Part shown: piece by piece, positions 44,209 through 53,568 of the stretch
Numbering within the stretch: position 1 is the stretch's first letter
Layout: every line of letters begins with the position of its first letter
Source: Myxococcaceae bacterium JPH2
Lineage (GTDB): Bacteria > Myxococcota > Myxococcia > Myxococcales > Myxococcaceae
DNA: 64,000 nucleotides
Reading direction: 5' to 3'
Assembly (NCBI GenBank): GCA_016458225.1
Contig: JAEMGR010000009.1
Coordinates: 248,001-312,000 of the forward strand
Position numbers and translations under genes: made by a program
Notes under the pieces: generated by a model
The model's database searches: none
What the model saw: only the letters and a program-made list of their open reading frames with translations
What the model was told of the DNA's origin: nothing

Positions 44209-46332
44209 ATGGTGATTTCGGATCCGGCGGGGTTGTTGGAGCGCATCCCCGAGCTGCGAGAGTTGTGCGAGGACGAGCGCATCCGCCGAGCGGTGGAGGG
44301 TGGAGATCCCTTCAAAGTCTATCGCGCCCTGCGCTGGGCGAAGTGGCTGGGGAAGCTGCGCTCCCATCGCGACACGATCAATGCCTTGCTCGACCGCCGT
44401 CGCCTGTTCGCGAAGCCTTTGAGCGGCACGCCCTCGCTGTTCACCATGAATGGCTTTGGCACCAGCTTCGTGGGTGACTCGGACAAGGATGACAGCGATG
44501 GGACCTCCATCGCGGTGCACGCGCTGGTGTTCTTCTTCATCATCCCGCTCCTCCCGCTGGGCGCCTATGTCGTGCGCAGCAATGACTCGGGCGGATTCCG
44601 AGGCCGCTCCTGGAGCATCTTCGCGCGCGTTCCACTCGGGACGCTGTCGTGGCTGTACTCGCGGACCGTGGCGCTGGGCGTCATCGCGCTCGTGGCGATG
44701 GGCGCGTTCAAGGCCCTGCACGACTCGCGCTACCAGGACGTGTATGTCTTCAATGCCTTCAACGAGCCCCTTTCCGTCACGCTCGGAGGTGTGACGGCGG
44801 AGATCCCCGAGCACACCAAGGCCAAGCTCACCGTGCGGACCGGGCACCAGGAAGGACGCGCGGCCAGCACGAAGGGCATCGAGGTGGACACCGTCGCGTT
44901 CGACATCCACTCGAACGTGGACCTGGTGGTCTGGAACATCGCGGGGGCGTTCCCCGTGTTCCGAGAGCGGGTCGAGTACCGAAAGGACTCGGGCAGCCCC
45001 ACCGACAAGGAACCCGCCGAGGTCTACTGCGGCAAGAAGACCTTTGAGGTGGGAGACGTGGACGACCTGTTCCAGGACCCACCTTCGAGCGTCAGCATGT
45101 CGTCCTCGCAGGTCGTGGTGTACCGCACGTTCATCGGCGTGCCCCCATCCACGTCCGACACGCCGCCCCTCACGGCCTGCCGTAGCTGGCTCGTGAGCAA
45201 GGATCGGATGCAAGACACCCTGCCCTTCCTGGAGGCCCAAGCGCGGCTGGCGGGATGGGCCCTGGAGCCCGCGCTGGATGCCATCTCAGTGGCTGGCGTC
45301 GCCCAGCCCGCGGAGGGCTACCGGATGGCGAAGCTCGCCCTCGTCGCGAATCCGGACAGCGCTGACCTTCATCGCGCGTACCAGTGGACGGCGCGCGCCT
45401 TGGGCAAGGACGCGGAGCTCCAAGCGGAGTATCAGCAGCGTGCCCAGGCCGAGCCAGACTCGCCCCTCGCGCAATACCTCTCCGCGCGGTTGGTGAAGGC
45501 CCCTGCGGATCGCCCCATCATGGAGAAGCTGGCGGCGCGCTTCCCCTCGGACATCCAGATTGCCCGGTCCGTCCTCCACTCGCGCTGGGACAGCACCGAC
45601 TGGGAAGGCACGCACCAGGCCTGGGAGCACCTGCGGAGCCTGGATGCAGAGAGCGCCAACGAGGTGCTGTCCGCCGAGGTGATGGCGCTCGCCGCGACTG
45701 GGCGCAAGAAGCAGGCGATCGCCATGGTCAACGACGCCTTCGAGGCCAGCAAGGACACCCACGAGCAGATGCGCATGGCGGAGCTGTATGGCCGGCTGAC
45801 GAAGTCGGAGCGCCTGCAGCAGCCCGACAAGCTCATCCTGCGCCTCGAGGCGGAGACCAACGACGGAGCGAAGCTCTGGCCCCTGCGGGCCCGAGCGGGC
45901 TTGTCCTTGAGCGGTGCCCCCAGCACCGCGGACATCGATGTGGCGCGCATGATTGGCAAGGACCCCGAGAAGGCGCTCCAGCACATGGCGAAGCTGACGA
46001 CCGCGAAGATGTTCTTGCTCGGCCCCGGCCCCTTGGCGCTCGCGTATGGCGAGTCCGCCCGCACGGGCGCCGAGCCCCTGGAGAAGACCCTGGGCACGGT
46101 GCTGCGTGCGCGAATCACGGAAGTCGCCACGCTGCGACGGTTCATGCTGGGCGAGGACGTTCCCATGGACACGCTGTCCGTGGAGCCGGAGGTGCGAGCC
46201 GCGGCGTGCGTCGTGCGCTCGCGCGCCAAGAACATCTCGAGCGCGGAGCGCAAGCAGCTCCTCGAACAGGCCCGGCACGATGACGTGCTCGAGGGGCCGG
46301 TGAGCGAGGCCGTGGCCACATGGGAGCTGTGA
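44209..46332 (+). CDS. Large membrane protein with helical-repeat domain, unknown
   Basis: The 707-residue protein has an N-terminal helical region (1-70), two membrane helices (about 100-122, 152-168), a beta-rich segment (about 170-300) with Cys residues, then about 400 residues of TPR-like helical pairs (AYQWTARALGKDAELQAEYQ is typical). The ATG follows GGAGG by 4 bases. It overlaps the M48 peptidase gene by 13 bases, so the two proteins probably work together, perhaps as an envelope scaffold presenting substrates to the peptidase. I recognise no named family. Confidence 0.75.
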   Translation: MVISDPAGLLERIPELRELCEDERIRRAVEGGDPFKVYRALRWAKWLGKLRSHRDTINALLDRRRLFAKPLSGTPSLFTMNGFGTSFVGDSDKDDSDGTSIAVHALVFFFIIPLLPLGAYVVRSNDSGGFRGRSWSIFARVPLGTLSWLYSRTVALGVIALVAMGAFKALHDSRYQDVYVFNAFNEPLSVTLGGVTAEIPEHTKAKLTVRTGHQEGRAASTKGIEVDTVAFDIHSNVDLVVWNIAGAFPVFRERVEYRKDSGSPTDKEPAEVYCGKKTFEVGDVDDLFQDPPSSVSMSSSQVVVYRTFIGVPPSTSDTPPLTACRSWLVSKDRMQDTLPFLEAQARLAGWALEPALDAISVAGVAQPAEGYRMAKLALVANPDSADLHRAYQWTARALGKDAELQAEYQQRAQAEPDSPLAQYLSARLVKAPADRPIMEKLAARFPSDIQIARSVLHSRWDSTDWEGTHQAWEHLRSLDAESANEVLSAEVMALAATGRKKQAIAMVNDAFEASKDTHEQMRMAELYGRLTKSERLQQPDKLILRLEAETNDGAKLWPLRARAGLSLSGAPSTADIDVARMIGKDPEKALQHMAKLTTAKMFLLGPGPLALAYGESARTGAEPLEKTLGTVLRARITEVATLRRFMLGEDVPMDTLSVEPEVRAAACVVRSRAKNISSAERKQLLEQARHDDVLEGPVSEAVATWEL

Positions 46333-47804
46333 GTCCGCCGAGCACCACCCGCCGCGCGATGCTCACCGTGGCGCTCTGGGCGGGGTTCTGGGTCCTCGCC
46401 CTCGGGCTGGCGGGAGGGCTCGCGTCCATCCCGCTGATGCAGATGAACTATGGCCGGGGCCTGGACCTCGGAGGATTCCTCGCGGGGGTTGGCGCCCTGG
46501 TGGTGCTCTGGGCGCTGCGCCCCCGGGACTGGTACTGGGTCAAGGACTCGGCGAAGCAGCGCAGCGAACCGCTTGGACCCGAGGAGTTCCCTCAGTTGCA
46601 CGCGCTGCTGAACGAAGTGGCGCGCAAGGTGGGCACGCGAGCCCCCGCTCGAGTGCTGCTATCTGACTCGGCCACGGCGTTCATCTTCATGGAGCGCAAG
46701 TGGATGAGCCTGAGGCGCGAGCCGGTGGTGGGCATTGGCCTGCCCCTGTTCGCCCTGCTGTCGCGCGATGAGCTGGCGGCGGTGCTCGCCCACGAGTACG
46801 GGCACCACGTGGGCGGCGACCTGCGATTGGGTCCGTGGGTGTATCGCACGCGTCTGGCCATCGGCTCGGCGGTGGAGTCGCTGGACGACTCGGCCTTCTT
46901 CCTCGACGTGCCCTTCCGCGCCTACGGCAAGCTCTTCCTGCGCGTGTCCGCTTCGGTGTCGCGTCAACAGGAACTGGCCGCGGACGCGCTGTCCTCGGCC
47001 ACCTGTGGCTCCGCCTCCAGCGCGCGCGCGCTCCGCAAGGTGCATGCGTATGGCCCCGCGTGGCGCGTCTATCTGGACGAGGACGTCGTCCCGCTCATCG
47101 AGAAGAGCGTCCGCATGCCCGTGCTGGAGGGCTTCCGTCGCTTCCTCCAGGAGGCGCGGCGACGGGAGTCCACCGAGAAGGCCTTGGCGGAGGCAGAGCA
47201 GCAGGAGCCCTCGCCCTGGGACTCGCATCCGCCACTCGACGCGCGGCTGCAAGCCCTCGGCGCGAAGGGCAGCGCGGACATCCAACCGGGACCTGGATGC
47301 CTGGAGTTGCTCGGCGGAGAGCAGCAGGCAGAGGACGCGTGGTTCGCGCGCTTCACCCGAGGCGAGCTGCACACGATGCCCTGGGAAGACATCGCGCCGA
47401 AGGTCCTGTTGCCCCGCATGACGCGGCAGCTCGCGGAGACCTCGCTGAATCCCCGCGCCACACCGCCGGAGGCGCTCCCTCAGTTGCTCGCGGAAGGCGG
47501 CAAGCTGTGGGACCGCCTGCGCCCCACGGGCCTGGACTTGCTGTCCCCCGAGGCCAAGCGTCAGCGGGCGAAGGTGCTGCTCGGAGACTGGTTGGCTACG
47601 AGCCTGGAGCTGCGCGGCTTTCGCCCCGAGCTGCGGCCTGGCACACACCTGCGCTTCTTTCGCGAGAACGAGGAGGTGGAGCCACTGGACATGGTGGAGG
47701 GCGTCGCCACGGGCCAGTTTCCGGTGGATGACTATATGGCCTGGTGCCAGAGCCTGGGTCCGCCCAACCCCGAGGAGGAGAAGCCAGTCATTCCCACGGG
47801 TTGA
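46320..47804 (+). CDS. M48-family membrane metallopeptidase
   Basis: The 494-residue protein has two N-terminal membrane helices (about 14-38, 50-66). The zinc motif HEYGH (H158, E159, H162) is followed by the third ligand region QQELAADAL (Glu). The catalytic layout matches M48 (HtpX/Ste24-like) enzymes, which cleave membrane or misfolded proteins. The C-terminal 200 residues carry no known domain. The start codon overlaps the preceding gene; an overlapping GTG at 46329 is an alternative. It lies 67 bases before carQ. Confidence 0.85.
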   Translation: MGAVSPPSTTRRAMLTVALWAGFWVLALGLAGGLASIPLMQMNYGRGLDLGGFLAGVGALVVLWALRPRDWYWVKDSAKQRSEPLGPEEFPQLHALLNEVARKVGTRAPARVLLSDSATAFIFMERKWMSLRREPVVGIGLPLFALLSRDELAAVLAHEYGHHVGGDLRLGPWVYRTRLAIGSAVESLDDSAFFLDVPFRAYGKLFLRVSASVSRQQELAADALSSATCGSASSARALRKVHAYGPAWRVYLDEDVVPLIEKSVRMPVLEGFRRFLQEARRRESTEKALAEAEQQEPSPWDSHPPLDARLQALGAKGSADIQPGPGCLELLGGEQQAEDAWFARFTRGELHTMPWEDIAPKVLLPRMTRQLAETSLNPRATPPEALPQLLAEGGKLWDRLRPTGLDLLSPEAKRQRAKVLLGDWLATSLELRGFRPELRPGTHLRFFRENEEVEPLDMVEGVATGQFPVDDYMAWCQSLGPPNPEEEKPVIPTG

Positions 47805-47832
47805 GGGAATCGACGGGAAATTCGTGTTGGGT

Positions 47833-47858
47833 GGAAACAGAATCCGGCGTGAGTCGTC
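47833..47858 (+). promoter_or_regulatory. ECF-type promoter for carQRS (GGAAAC-16-CGTC)
   Basis: GGAAAC (47833-47838) and CGTC (47855-47858) are separated by 16 bases, the classic layout recognised by ECF sigma factors. Because it lies upstream of an ECF gene, autoregulation by CarQ is likely. The expected start of transcription is only about 7-10 bases before the carQ ATG, giving a very short leader. Upstream activator sites needed by the Myxococcus xanthus carQRS promoter cannot be confirmed here. Confidence 0.6.
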
Positions 47859-47871
47859 CGGGTGAGAGGTG

Positions 47872-48411
47872 ATGGGGAGCCCCTCGGACGAAGCACTCAT
47901 GGAAGAGTTCCGCGCCGGCCAGCTCGATGCGTTCGAGGTGCTGTTCGCGCGGCACTCGCGCCGCGTGCACGGCTTCCTGGCCCGCATGGTGCGGGACGGG
48001 CCGCTCGCGGAGGACCTGCTCCAGACGACGTTCCTGTCGGTCATCCGAGCCCGAGGCCGCTTCGAGCCGGGCACGCGCTTCGCTCCGTGGCTGTTGACCA
48101 TCGCGGCGAACGCGGCCCGGGACGCACTGAAGCATCAGCGGCACGTCCACGCGTACGTGCAGGAGCGGCCCCGGGGCCCCGGAACCCCCGCGGACAGCTC
48201 GGACGCATGGGAGGTACGGCATCAGCTTGAGGACGCCCTCCAGCAGCTTCCTCCCGAGCAGCGCGAGGCCGTGGTCCTTAGCAAGATCGAAGGCTGGTCC
48301 TTCGAGGAGATCGCCGAGCTGCGCGGCATCAGCGCTGGCGCGGCCCGCCTGCGGGCGCATCGGGGTTACGAGCGCCTGCGATCGCTGCTCGGTGAAATGG
48401 AGACCGTCTGA
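47872..48411 (+). CDS. carQ: ECF RNA polymerase sigma factor CarQ
   Basis: CarQ drives light-induced carotenoid gene expression. The protein has 179 residues (Myxococcus xanthus CarQ about 174). Region 2: AFEVLFARHSRRVHGFLARMV, DGPLAEDLLQTTFLSVIRAR and FAPWLLTIAANAARD. Region 4: LPPEQREAVVLSKIEGWS, FEEIAELRGISAGAARLRAH. The identification rests on context: a membrane protein of CarR size and a CarS homologue follow with overlapping codons. The start lies just after GAGAGG; a GTG one codon earlier is possible. It is held inactive by CarR in the dark. Confidence 0.9.
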   Translation: MGSPSDEALMEEFRAGQLDAFEVLFARHSRRVHGFLARMVRDGPLAEDLLQTTFLSVIRARGRFEPGTRFAPWLLTIAANAARDALKHQRHVHAYVQERPRGPGTPADSSDAWEVRHQLEDALQQLPPEQREAVVLSKIEGWSFEEIAELRGISAGAARLRAHRGYERLRSLLGEMETV

Positions 48412-49073
48412 TGCGACCGTCTCTCGACACCCTCCTCTCTCGTGACCCGGCCAGCCCGAGCCCCGAGGCGTTGCAGCGCGCGCTCGACTCCGCGCGCCAC
48501 GAACTCGCCGTCGCGCCGCGCGCCACGAGCTGGCGCAAGCAGGCCTGGGTCGCGGTCGGAATCAGTGTCGGCCTGGTGTTCGCGGTCGCGGCCGTGCTCC
48601 TCGCCGTGGGTCAGTCCTCGGTGGGCGTGATGCTCGGCCGTGCGCCCCTGCTCGGGTTGCTGCTGCTCACCTGTGCCCTGTGCGCCTGGAGCGCGCTGGT
48701 GCCGCGAGGTCGGAGCGTGCGGCGCTGGAGCCTGGGCCTGGCCTGGGTCACCGCCACCGTGCTCGTGCTGGCGCGAGGGACGCCCCCCGAGGCGTCCGAG
48801 CTACCCGGCTGGGTCTGCACCGCGAGCCATGTGGCCGCCGCGATGGGGCCGCTTGCGTGGATGCTCATCGCGCTTCGCGGCACGGCGTTCGACCCACGTC
48901 GCGCGCTCGCCGCCGGACTCGCCGTGGGCACGACAGGTGCCTGCGTGGGCGAGCTTGCGTGTCAGCAAGACTGGCATCACGTGGCCGTCTGGCACCTGCT
49001 CGCCTGGGGCCTCGTGGCGCTCGCCTCGGTCGCGCTGTCTTCCCTGCTCAAACCCAGGTCCTACGCACCATGA
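48411..49073 (+). CDS. carR: Membrane anti-sigma factor CarR
   Basis: The 220-residue protein is about the size of Myxococcus xanthus CarR. A short cytoplasmic N-terminus (1-45) is followed by about six hydrophobic helices, ending in a TGACVGELACQQDWHHVAVWH segment before the last helix. It holds CarQ at the membrane in the dark and is lost in light. Its ATG overlaps the carQ stop (TGATG), matching the known translational coupling that keeps sigma and anti-sigma balanced. Homology to other DUF1109-like anti-sigma proteins is possible. Confidence 0.88.
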   Translation: MRPSLDTLLSRDPASPSPEALQRALDSARHELAVAPRATSWRKQAWVAVGISVGLVFAVAAVLLAVGQSSVGVMLGRAPLLGLLLLTCALCAWSALVPRGRSVRRWSLGLAWVTATVLVLARGTPPEASELPGWVCTASHVAAAMGPLAWMLIALRGTAFDPRRALAAGLAVGTTGACVGELACQQDWHHVAVWHLLAWGLVALASVALSSLLKPRSYAP

Positions 49074-49405
49074 AACACAATGGCTCCCTCATCCTGAACG
49101 AGGACGTGGACGGCGCCCCCGTGCACCTGGGCGCGACGGTGAAGATTGTCGGAGCGACTCCGGATGACCCCATCGCCCAGCGCTTCCTGGGGCGGCTGGG
49201 AATCGTGACGGGCCTCGTCTACGACGATCCGGCCCGACAATTCCCAGCGGATCCACTCATCCAGGTCCGCGTGCGAGGACTCGGTGACGACCTGTTCTTC
49301 GCCGAGGAGCTGGAGCTGGCACCCGAGTGGGTGCGCCGCAACCTGACCGAGCTGCGCGAGTCCACACGCGGAGCCCGCCGAGAGCGGCAGGCCCGCGTGC
49401 CCTGA
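49070..49405 (+). CDS. carS: CarS antirepressor
   Basis: The protein has 111 residues, the same as Myxococcus xanthus CarS, with recognisable blocks DVDGAPVHLGA, QRFLGRLGIVTGLVYD and DPLIQVRVRGLGDDLFFAEE (SH3-like fold). CarS mimics operator DNA and lifts the CarA repressor from the crtEBDC operon. Acidic residues (DDLFFAEELELAPEW) fit that role. Its ATG overlaps the carR stop (ATGA), so carQ, carR and carS form one coupled unit. The end is basic. Confidence 0.93.
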   Translation: MKHNGSLILNEDVDGAPVHLGATVKIVGATPDDPIAQRFLGRLGIVTGLVYDDPARQFPADPLIQVRVRGLGDDLFFAEELELAPEWVRRNLTELRESTRGARRERQARVP

Positions 49406-49419
49406 ACTCGCGCGCCGCC

Positions 49420-49740
49420 TCAGTGTCCCGAGGTGGCCTTCAGACCAATGATGGAGACCAGCAGCATCCCCAGGAAGAGCATCCGAGGCAGCGTGATGGG
49501 CTCATGGAAGAGCACCACGCCCAGCGCCGCCGCGCCCAACGCGCCAATCCCCACCCAGACGGCATAGGCCGTCCCGATGGGAAGCGTTCGGGCCGCGATG
49601 GACAGCAGCAGCATGCTGGAGACGATGGCGATGCCCGTCAGCAGGCTGGGCAAGGGACGGGTGAAGCCCTCGGTGTACTTGAGCCCCACGGCCCAGCACA
49701 CCTCAAGAAGACCCGCGACGACGAGAAGGATCCACGACAT
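49420..49740 (-). CDS. sugE: Guanidinium exporter of the SMR family (Gdx/SugE)
   Basis: The 106-residue protein has four membrane helices. Glu13 in GLLEVCWAVGLKYT is the substrate-binding acid of this subgroup, with Trp16 beside it; LKYTEGFTRPLPS, TLPIGTAYAVWVGIGALGAA and IIGLKATSGH match the Gdx group rather than drug-exporting EmrE. These act as antiparallel dimers exporting guanidinium in exchange for protons. No guanidine riboswitch could be confirmed upstream. It converges on carS with 14 bases between stops. Confidence 0.9.
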   Translation of the reverse strand: MSWILLVVAGLLEVCWAVGLKYTEGFTRPLPSLLTGIAIVSSMLLLSIAARTLPIGTAYAVWVGIGALGAAALGVVLFHEPITLPRMLFLGMLLVSIIGLKATSGH

Positions 49741-49759
49741 GGCGCATGACTCCCGTGCA

Positions 49760-49790
<31 letters not shown>

Positions 49791-49894
49791 ACCTCGTCCG
49801 GGCCCGGCCCCCTCATGGGTGTGCCGGACAGCCGCAGAGATAACCCCGAGACAGGCCCCACTCAATCCCGGATTGCAGCACTCGCCAAAGAGTC

Positions 49895-49923
49895 GCCCCC
49901 GGGAGCCACATGCTCCCGGGGGC
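49895..49923 (-). terminator. Terminator hairpin after the EF-G gene
   Basis: GCCCCCGGGAGC and GCTCCCGGGGGC form a perfect 12-base stem with a 5-base loop, 12 bases after the EF-G stop. On the minus strand it is followed by GACTCTTTGG, a short T-rich stretch. It would also insulate the guanidinium exporter on the same strand. Confidence 0.75.
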
Positions 49924-49935
49924 CACGCTTCACGC

Positions 49936-52041
49936 TCAGGCCTGAGCCGCGATCAGCGAGGCCTGGAGTGCCTCGGGCACCACGTCATAGCTGCCCGGGT
50001 GCATGCTCGCCTGGGCCCGCCCCTGCGTCCGCCCACGCAGGCCATTCACGTACCCGAACAGACTGGCCATCGGGATGCGCGCGGAGACCACGCGCACGGG
50101 GCCTCGGGACTCCGTGCCCGTGACGCGCCCGCGCCGAGCCCCCATGTCGCCCAGCACGTCGCCCAGGTACTCCTCGGGGGTGGTGACCTCCACCGCCATG
50201 ATGGGCTCCAGCACGCGCACGCCCGCTCGACGCGCGGCCTCCTGGAGCGCCAGGGAGCCCGCCATCGTGAACGCCTGCGGTGTCGAGTCCTTCAAATGCG
50301 TCGAGCCATCCACGAGCCTCACCTCCAGGTCCACCAGCGGGAAGCCCTCTCGAAGGCCCCGCTCCATCGCGCCTCGCACGCCCTTCTCGATGGCGGGAAC
50401 GAACTCGCGAGGGACCGCGCCGTTGCGCGTGTCATCCACGAAGACGAGTCCCGCCCCTCGGGGCGCCGGCCCCACATCCAGCACCACGTGCGCGAACTGC
50501 CCCGGCCCGCCGGTCTGACGGACGTAGCGATACTCCTGGCGAACAGGCTCGCGCAGGGTCTCTCGCCAGGCCACCCGAGGGTTGCCCACCTTGGCTTCCA
50601 CGCCGTGCTCGGTCCTCAGTCGGTCCACCACCACCTCCAGGTGCAGCTCTCCCATGCCGGACAGGAGCACCTGCCCGCTCTCCGGATCCACGCCCACGCG
50701 CAGCGAGGGGTCCTCCATCGCCAGTCGATGCAGTCCTTCCTCCAGCTTCTGTTGCTCCGCTCGCGAGCGTGCCTCCACCGCGAGTTGGACCACGGGCTCG
50801 GGAACCTCCAACGACTCCAGCACCACGGGCGCGCGCGCGTCCGACAGCGTGTCGCCCGTGCGCACGTCGCGCAGGCCGAGCACCGCGCAGAGGTCACCCG
50901 CGTGGACCTCGCTCACTTCCTCGCGCTGATTGGCATGCATGAACATGAGGCGTCCCACGCGCTCGCGGCGTTGGGTCCGCCCGTTGAGCAGGGACGTCCC
51001 CGCGCCGAGCGAACCGGAGTAGATGCGAAGAAAAGCGATGTTCCCCACGACCTTGTCGTGCATGAGCTTGAAGACGAGGGCCACGGGAGGCTCCGCGTCG
51101 TCCGGACCGCGCACGACGCGCTCGCCCGAGCCCGGGACGACTCCCTCCACCGCCGGGAGATCCGACGGCGCGGGCAGGTAGTTGACGACCGCATCCAGCA
51201 GCATCTGCACACCCTTCTTCTTGAACGCCGCGCCACAGAGCACCGGCACCACCTGACGCCGCAGCGTGCCCAGGCGGAGCGCGTGCTCCAGCTCGCTGGC
51301 AGAGATGTCCGCCAGCCGTCCTTCCACGAACCGCTCCACCAGCGACTCGTCCAGCTCCGCGCACGCCTCGACGAGGCGTGCCCGCAGCACCTCCGCCTGC
51401 GTGCGCAGGGCGTCGGGGATGGGCTGCGCATCCACGAAGCCACCCTCCTCGTCCGTGAAGGAGATGGCCTGCATGCGCATGAGGTCGATGACGCCCTGGA
51501 AGTCCGCGCCCTCGCCCATGGGGAGCTGCACGGCCACGGCGTTCGCCCCCAGGCGCTCACGCAGCGAGCCCAGGCTCATGGCGAAGTCGGCGCCCACCTT
51601 GTCCATCTTGTTGATGAACGCGATGCGAGGCACGCCGTGCCGGTCCGCCTGTCTCCACACTGTCTCCGATTGAGGCTCCACGCCCTGGCTCGCGTCGAAC
51701 ACCGCCACCGCGCCGTCGAGCACTCGCAAGGAGCGCTCCACCTCGATGGTGAAGTCCACGTGCCCCGGCGTGTCGAGGATGTTGATGCGGTGAGGGATGC
51801 CCGCGCCCGCGCCGTGCCGAGGCTTCCAGAACGCCGTGGTCGCCGCGGAGGTGATGGTGATGCCGCGCTTCTTCTCCTGGTCCATCCAATCCATCTCGGT
51901 GGAGCCGTCGTGCACCTCGCCCGTGGAGCGGATGCGTCCGGTGAAGTAGAGGACGCGCTCGGTGAGCGTCGTCTTGCCCGCGTCGATGTGGGCCATGATG
52001 CCAATGTTGCGATAGCGATCGATTCGAGTGCTGCGGGACAT
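49936..52041 (-). CDS. fusA: Elongation factor G paralogue
   Basis: The 701-residue protein translocates tRNA-mRNA on the ribosome using GTP, or assists ribosome recycling if it is the specialised type. G1 AHIDAGKT (17-24), switch [10 protein letters not shown]3 DTPGHVDF, G4 NKMD, then domains II-V in order; a standard EF-G length. No translation genes (rpsL, rpsG, tuf) surround it, so it is probably an additional EF-G copy, as found in several deltaproteobacteria. GGGGAA lies 5 bases before ATG. A 490-base gap precedes it. Confidence 0.92.
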   Translation of the reverse strand: MSRSTRIDRYRNIGIMAHIDAGKTTLTERVLYFTGRIRSTGEVHDGSTEMDWMDQEKKRGITITSAATTAFWKPRHGAGAGIPHRINILDTPGHVDFTIEVERSLRVLDGAVAVFDASQGVEPQSETVWRQADRHGVPRIAFINKMDKVGADFAMSLGSLRERLGANAVAVQLPMGEGADFQGVIDLMRMQAISFTDEEGGFVDAQPIPDALRTQAEVLRARLVEACAELDESLVERFVEGRLADISASELEHALRLGTLRRQVVPVLCGAAFKKKGVQMLLDAVVNYLPAPSDLPAVEGVVPGSGERVVRGPDDAEPPVALVFKLMHDKVVGNIAFLRIYSGSLGAGTSLLNGRTQRRERVGRLMFMHANQREEVSEVHAGDLCAVLGLRDVRTGDTLSDARAPVVLESLEVPEPVVQLAVEARSRAEQQKLEEGLHRLAMEDPSLRVGVDPESGQVLLSGMGELHLEVVVDRLRTEHGVEAKVGNPRVAWRETLREPVRQEYRYVRQTGGPGQFAHVVLDVGPAPRGAGLVFVDDTRNGAVPREFVPAIEKGVRGAMERGLREGFPLVDLEVRLVDGSTHLKDSTPQAFTMAGSLALQEAARRAGVRVLEPIMAVEVTTPEEYLGDVLGDMGARRGRVTGTESRGPVRVVSARIPMASLFGYVNGLRGRTQGRAQASMHPGSYDVVPEALQASLIAAQA

Positions 52042-52532
52042 GGAGGTTCCCCGTTCCCGTCGGGCACGAGCGCGCCCGCGGGGGATGCCGCGTCACTGGT
52101 TGGAATGGAGGGCCGTGTCGCCGGAGCCTGGGCGCACGACGCCCGGCCTTCGGACACACGACGAGACAGAGGAGTCAGGCGGAACCTGCCCTCCCAGCAC
52201 GCGGCAACCAGCCAACCCGCGCGCCGGAAAGCCCGGTCCGCCCACTCAAATGTCGAGCAGAACCTCGTGACGGGGACCCACACACACGCCCGCCGTCGGC
52301 GCCAGCAGGCGCGCGGACAGCTTCTTCTGAAGGGCAGCGGGTGTCATGGCCGGTATCAAGTAAGGCGCCCAACGGCACCTGTCAATGCGAGCCGCCCCCG
52401 GACTCCGTGAGCCGCGATACCTGACCGCTCATGGACGATCTCCATCTCGCGGCGGAAACGAAAGCGAAGCGGGTATTGCAAGCAAACCGTGACAAGGCGC
52501 TACGATGAGCGTCCATCTGGGGAGGCTCCACG
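52042..52532. other. 491-bp region between divergent EF-G and H1-like/EF-hand genes
   Basis: No credible gene is present; open frames here lack ribosome sites and have shadow-like composition. A possible promoter for the H1-like gene is TTGCAA (52476-52481) with TACGAT (52501-52506), but the 19-base spacer is long. A slightly AT-richer patch near 52430-52500 is in keeping with a promoter. Nothing resembling a leader peptide or riboswitch for the EF-G gene was found. Confidence 0.45.
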
Positions 52533-53177
52533 ATGGCGATGAAGAAGGCTGGCAAGACGGCACGGAAGAAGACGGCGCGTCGCACCACCTCGGCGCGCAA
52601 GGCGCCCGCGAAGAAGCGGGCCGCGGCGAAGAAGTCCTCGAGGCCACGCAAGGCCGCGCCCCGGAAGACATCGGCGCGCAAAGCCGCGGCGAAGAAGCCT
52701 CGCAAGGTCGCGGCGCGCAAGGCCTCGGCCCGAAAGGTCAAGGTGTCCGCCCGCGCGGCCAAGGCCCCTGCGCGCAAGGCCCCGCCCGCGAAGGCGCGCA
52801 AGGCGCCCGCGAAGCCTCGCAAGGCCGCCGCCCCGCCCGTCACCTCCATCTTCAGGGAGGAGCCCGAGCCCACGCCCTTCGTCGCGCCCGTCGTCGAGAT
52901 GGTGGAGACGACGTCCGCCGGCATCCAGCCGCTGGCTCCCGAGCACGCCGCGGTGGACGAGCTGACCAGCTCCGGCAACGAGCTGCTCGACATCTTCCAG
53001 CGATACGATCGCCTGCGCACCGGACACATCGAGCACAGTGGTTTCGCTCGGCTCCTGGAGGCGCTCGGTCAGAACATCACCGACGACGAGCTGATGATCG
53101 CGCTGGACGTGGTCGACCCCGACCGCACGGGGACGATCTCCTGGATGCAGTTCAAGACGTGGTGGACCAGCCGGTAG
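52533..53177 (+). CDS. Histone H1-like basic protein fused to EF-hand pair
   Basis: The protein has 214 residues. Residues 1-105 are almost all Lys, Ala, Arg and Pro in AKK/ARK/PRK repeats, like the tails of H1-type bacterial DNA-binding proteins. A Glu/Pro linker follows, then a helical domain (about 145-214) with two EF-hand-like loops: DRLRTGHIEHSG (159-170) and DPDRTGTISWMQ (195-206). Both lack the usual Glu at position 12, so calcium binding is doubtful, especially in the first. GGGAGG lies 7 bases before ATG. A nucleoid-associated role with a protein-binding EF-hand domain is inference. Confidence 0.85.
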   Translation: MAMKKAGKTARKKTARRTTSARKAPAKKRAAAKKSSRPRKAAPRKTSARKAAAKKPRKVAARKASARKVKVSARAAKAPARKAPPAKARKAPAKPRKAAAPPVTSIFREEPEPTPFVAPVVEMVETTSAGIQPLAPEHAAVDELTSSGNELLDIFQRYDRLRTGHIEHSGFARLLEALGQNITDDELMIALDVVDPDRTGTISWMQFKTWWTSR

Positions 53178-53259
53178 CGACAGGGCGCTGAATAGAATCA
53201 GGCCGCCCGCGTCATGAGGCCCCGAGGAGTCGTTCTCCTGACTCCACGAGGCTCCCTTC

Positions 53260-53547
53260 ATGCGCGCATCGACCTGGGTCGTCTTGCTCGCGAGCACCCT
53301 GCTCGCGAGCACGGGCTGCATCATCTCTCCGCTCGAACATGGCTATACCGAGTGCGGAGACTTCGTGAGCGACGAACCCTGTCAGCCCGGCCAGTACTGC
53401 GTGGACGCGACGTTCAACACCTGCGAGCCCGGTTGCACCAGCGACGAGAACTGCGCGGACAATCAGGAGTGCGTCAAGGAGTACGGCGACTTCGTCGGCA
53501 ACTGCCTCAATCGTTGCAGCCACTGCGACGGCGACGACTCCTGGTAG
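53260..53547 (+). CDS. Small Cys-rich lipoprotein
   Basis: The protein has 95 residues. The signal peptide MRASTWVVLLASTLLASTGC ends in lipobox LASTGC. The mature 76 residues have ten further cysteines in disulfide-type spacing (YTECGDF, PCQPGQYC, TCEPGCTSDENC, and a final CLNRCSHC). This resembles the cysteine-rich modules at the start of the large lipoprotein at 8.9-11.2 kb. It is probably on the cell surface. GAGG lies about 10 bases before ATG. No partner gene is evident. Confidence 0.8.
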   Translation: MRASTWVVLLASTLLASTGCIISPLEHGYTECGDFVSDEPCQPGQYCVDATFNTCEPGCTSDENCADNQECVKEYGDFVGNCLNRCSHCDGDDSW

Positions 53548-53568
53548 CGCGACCGCCGGCAATTCCTC

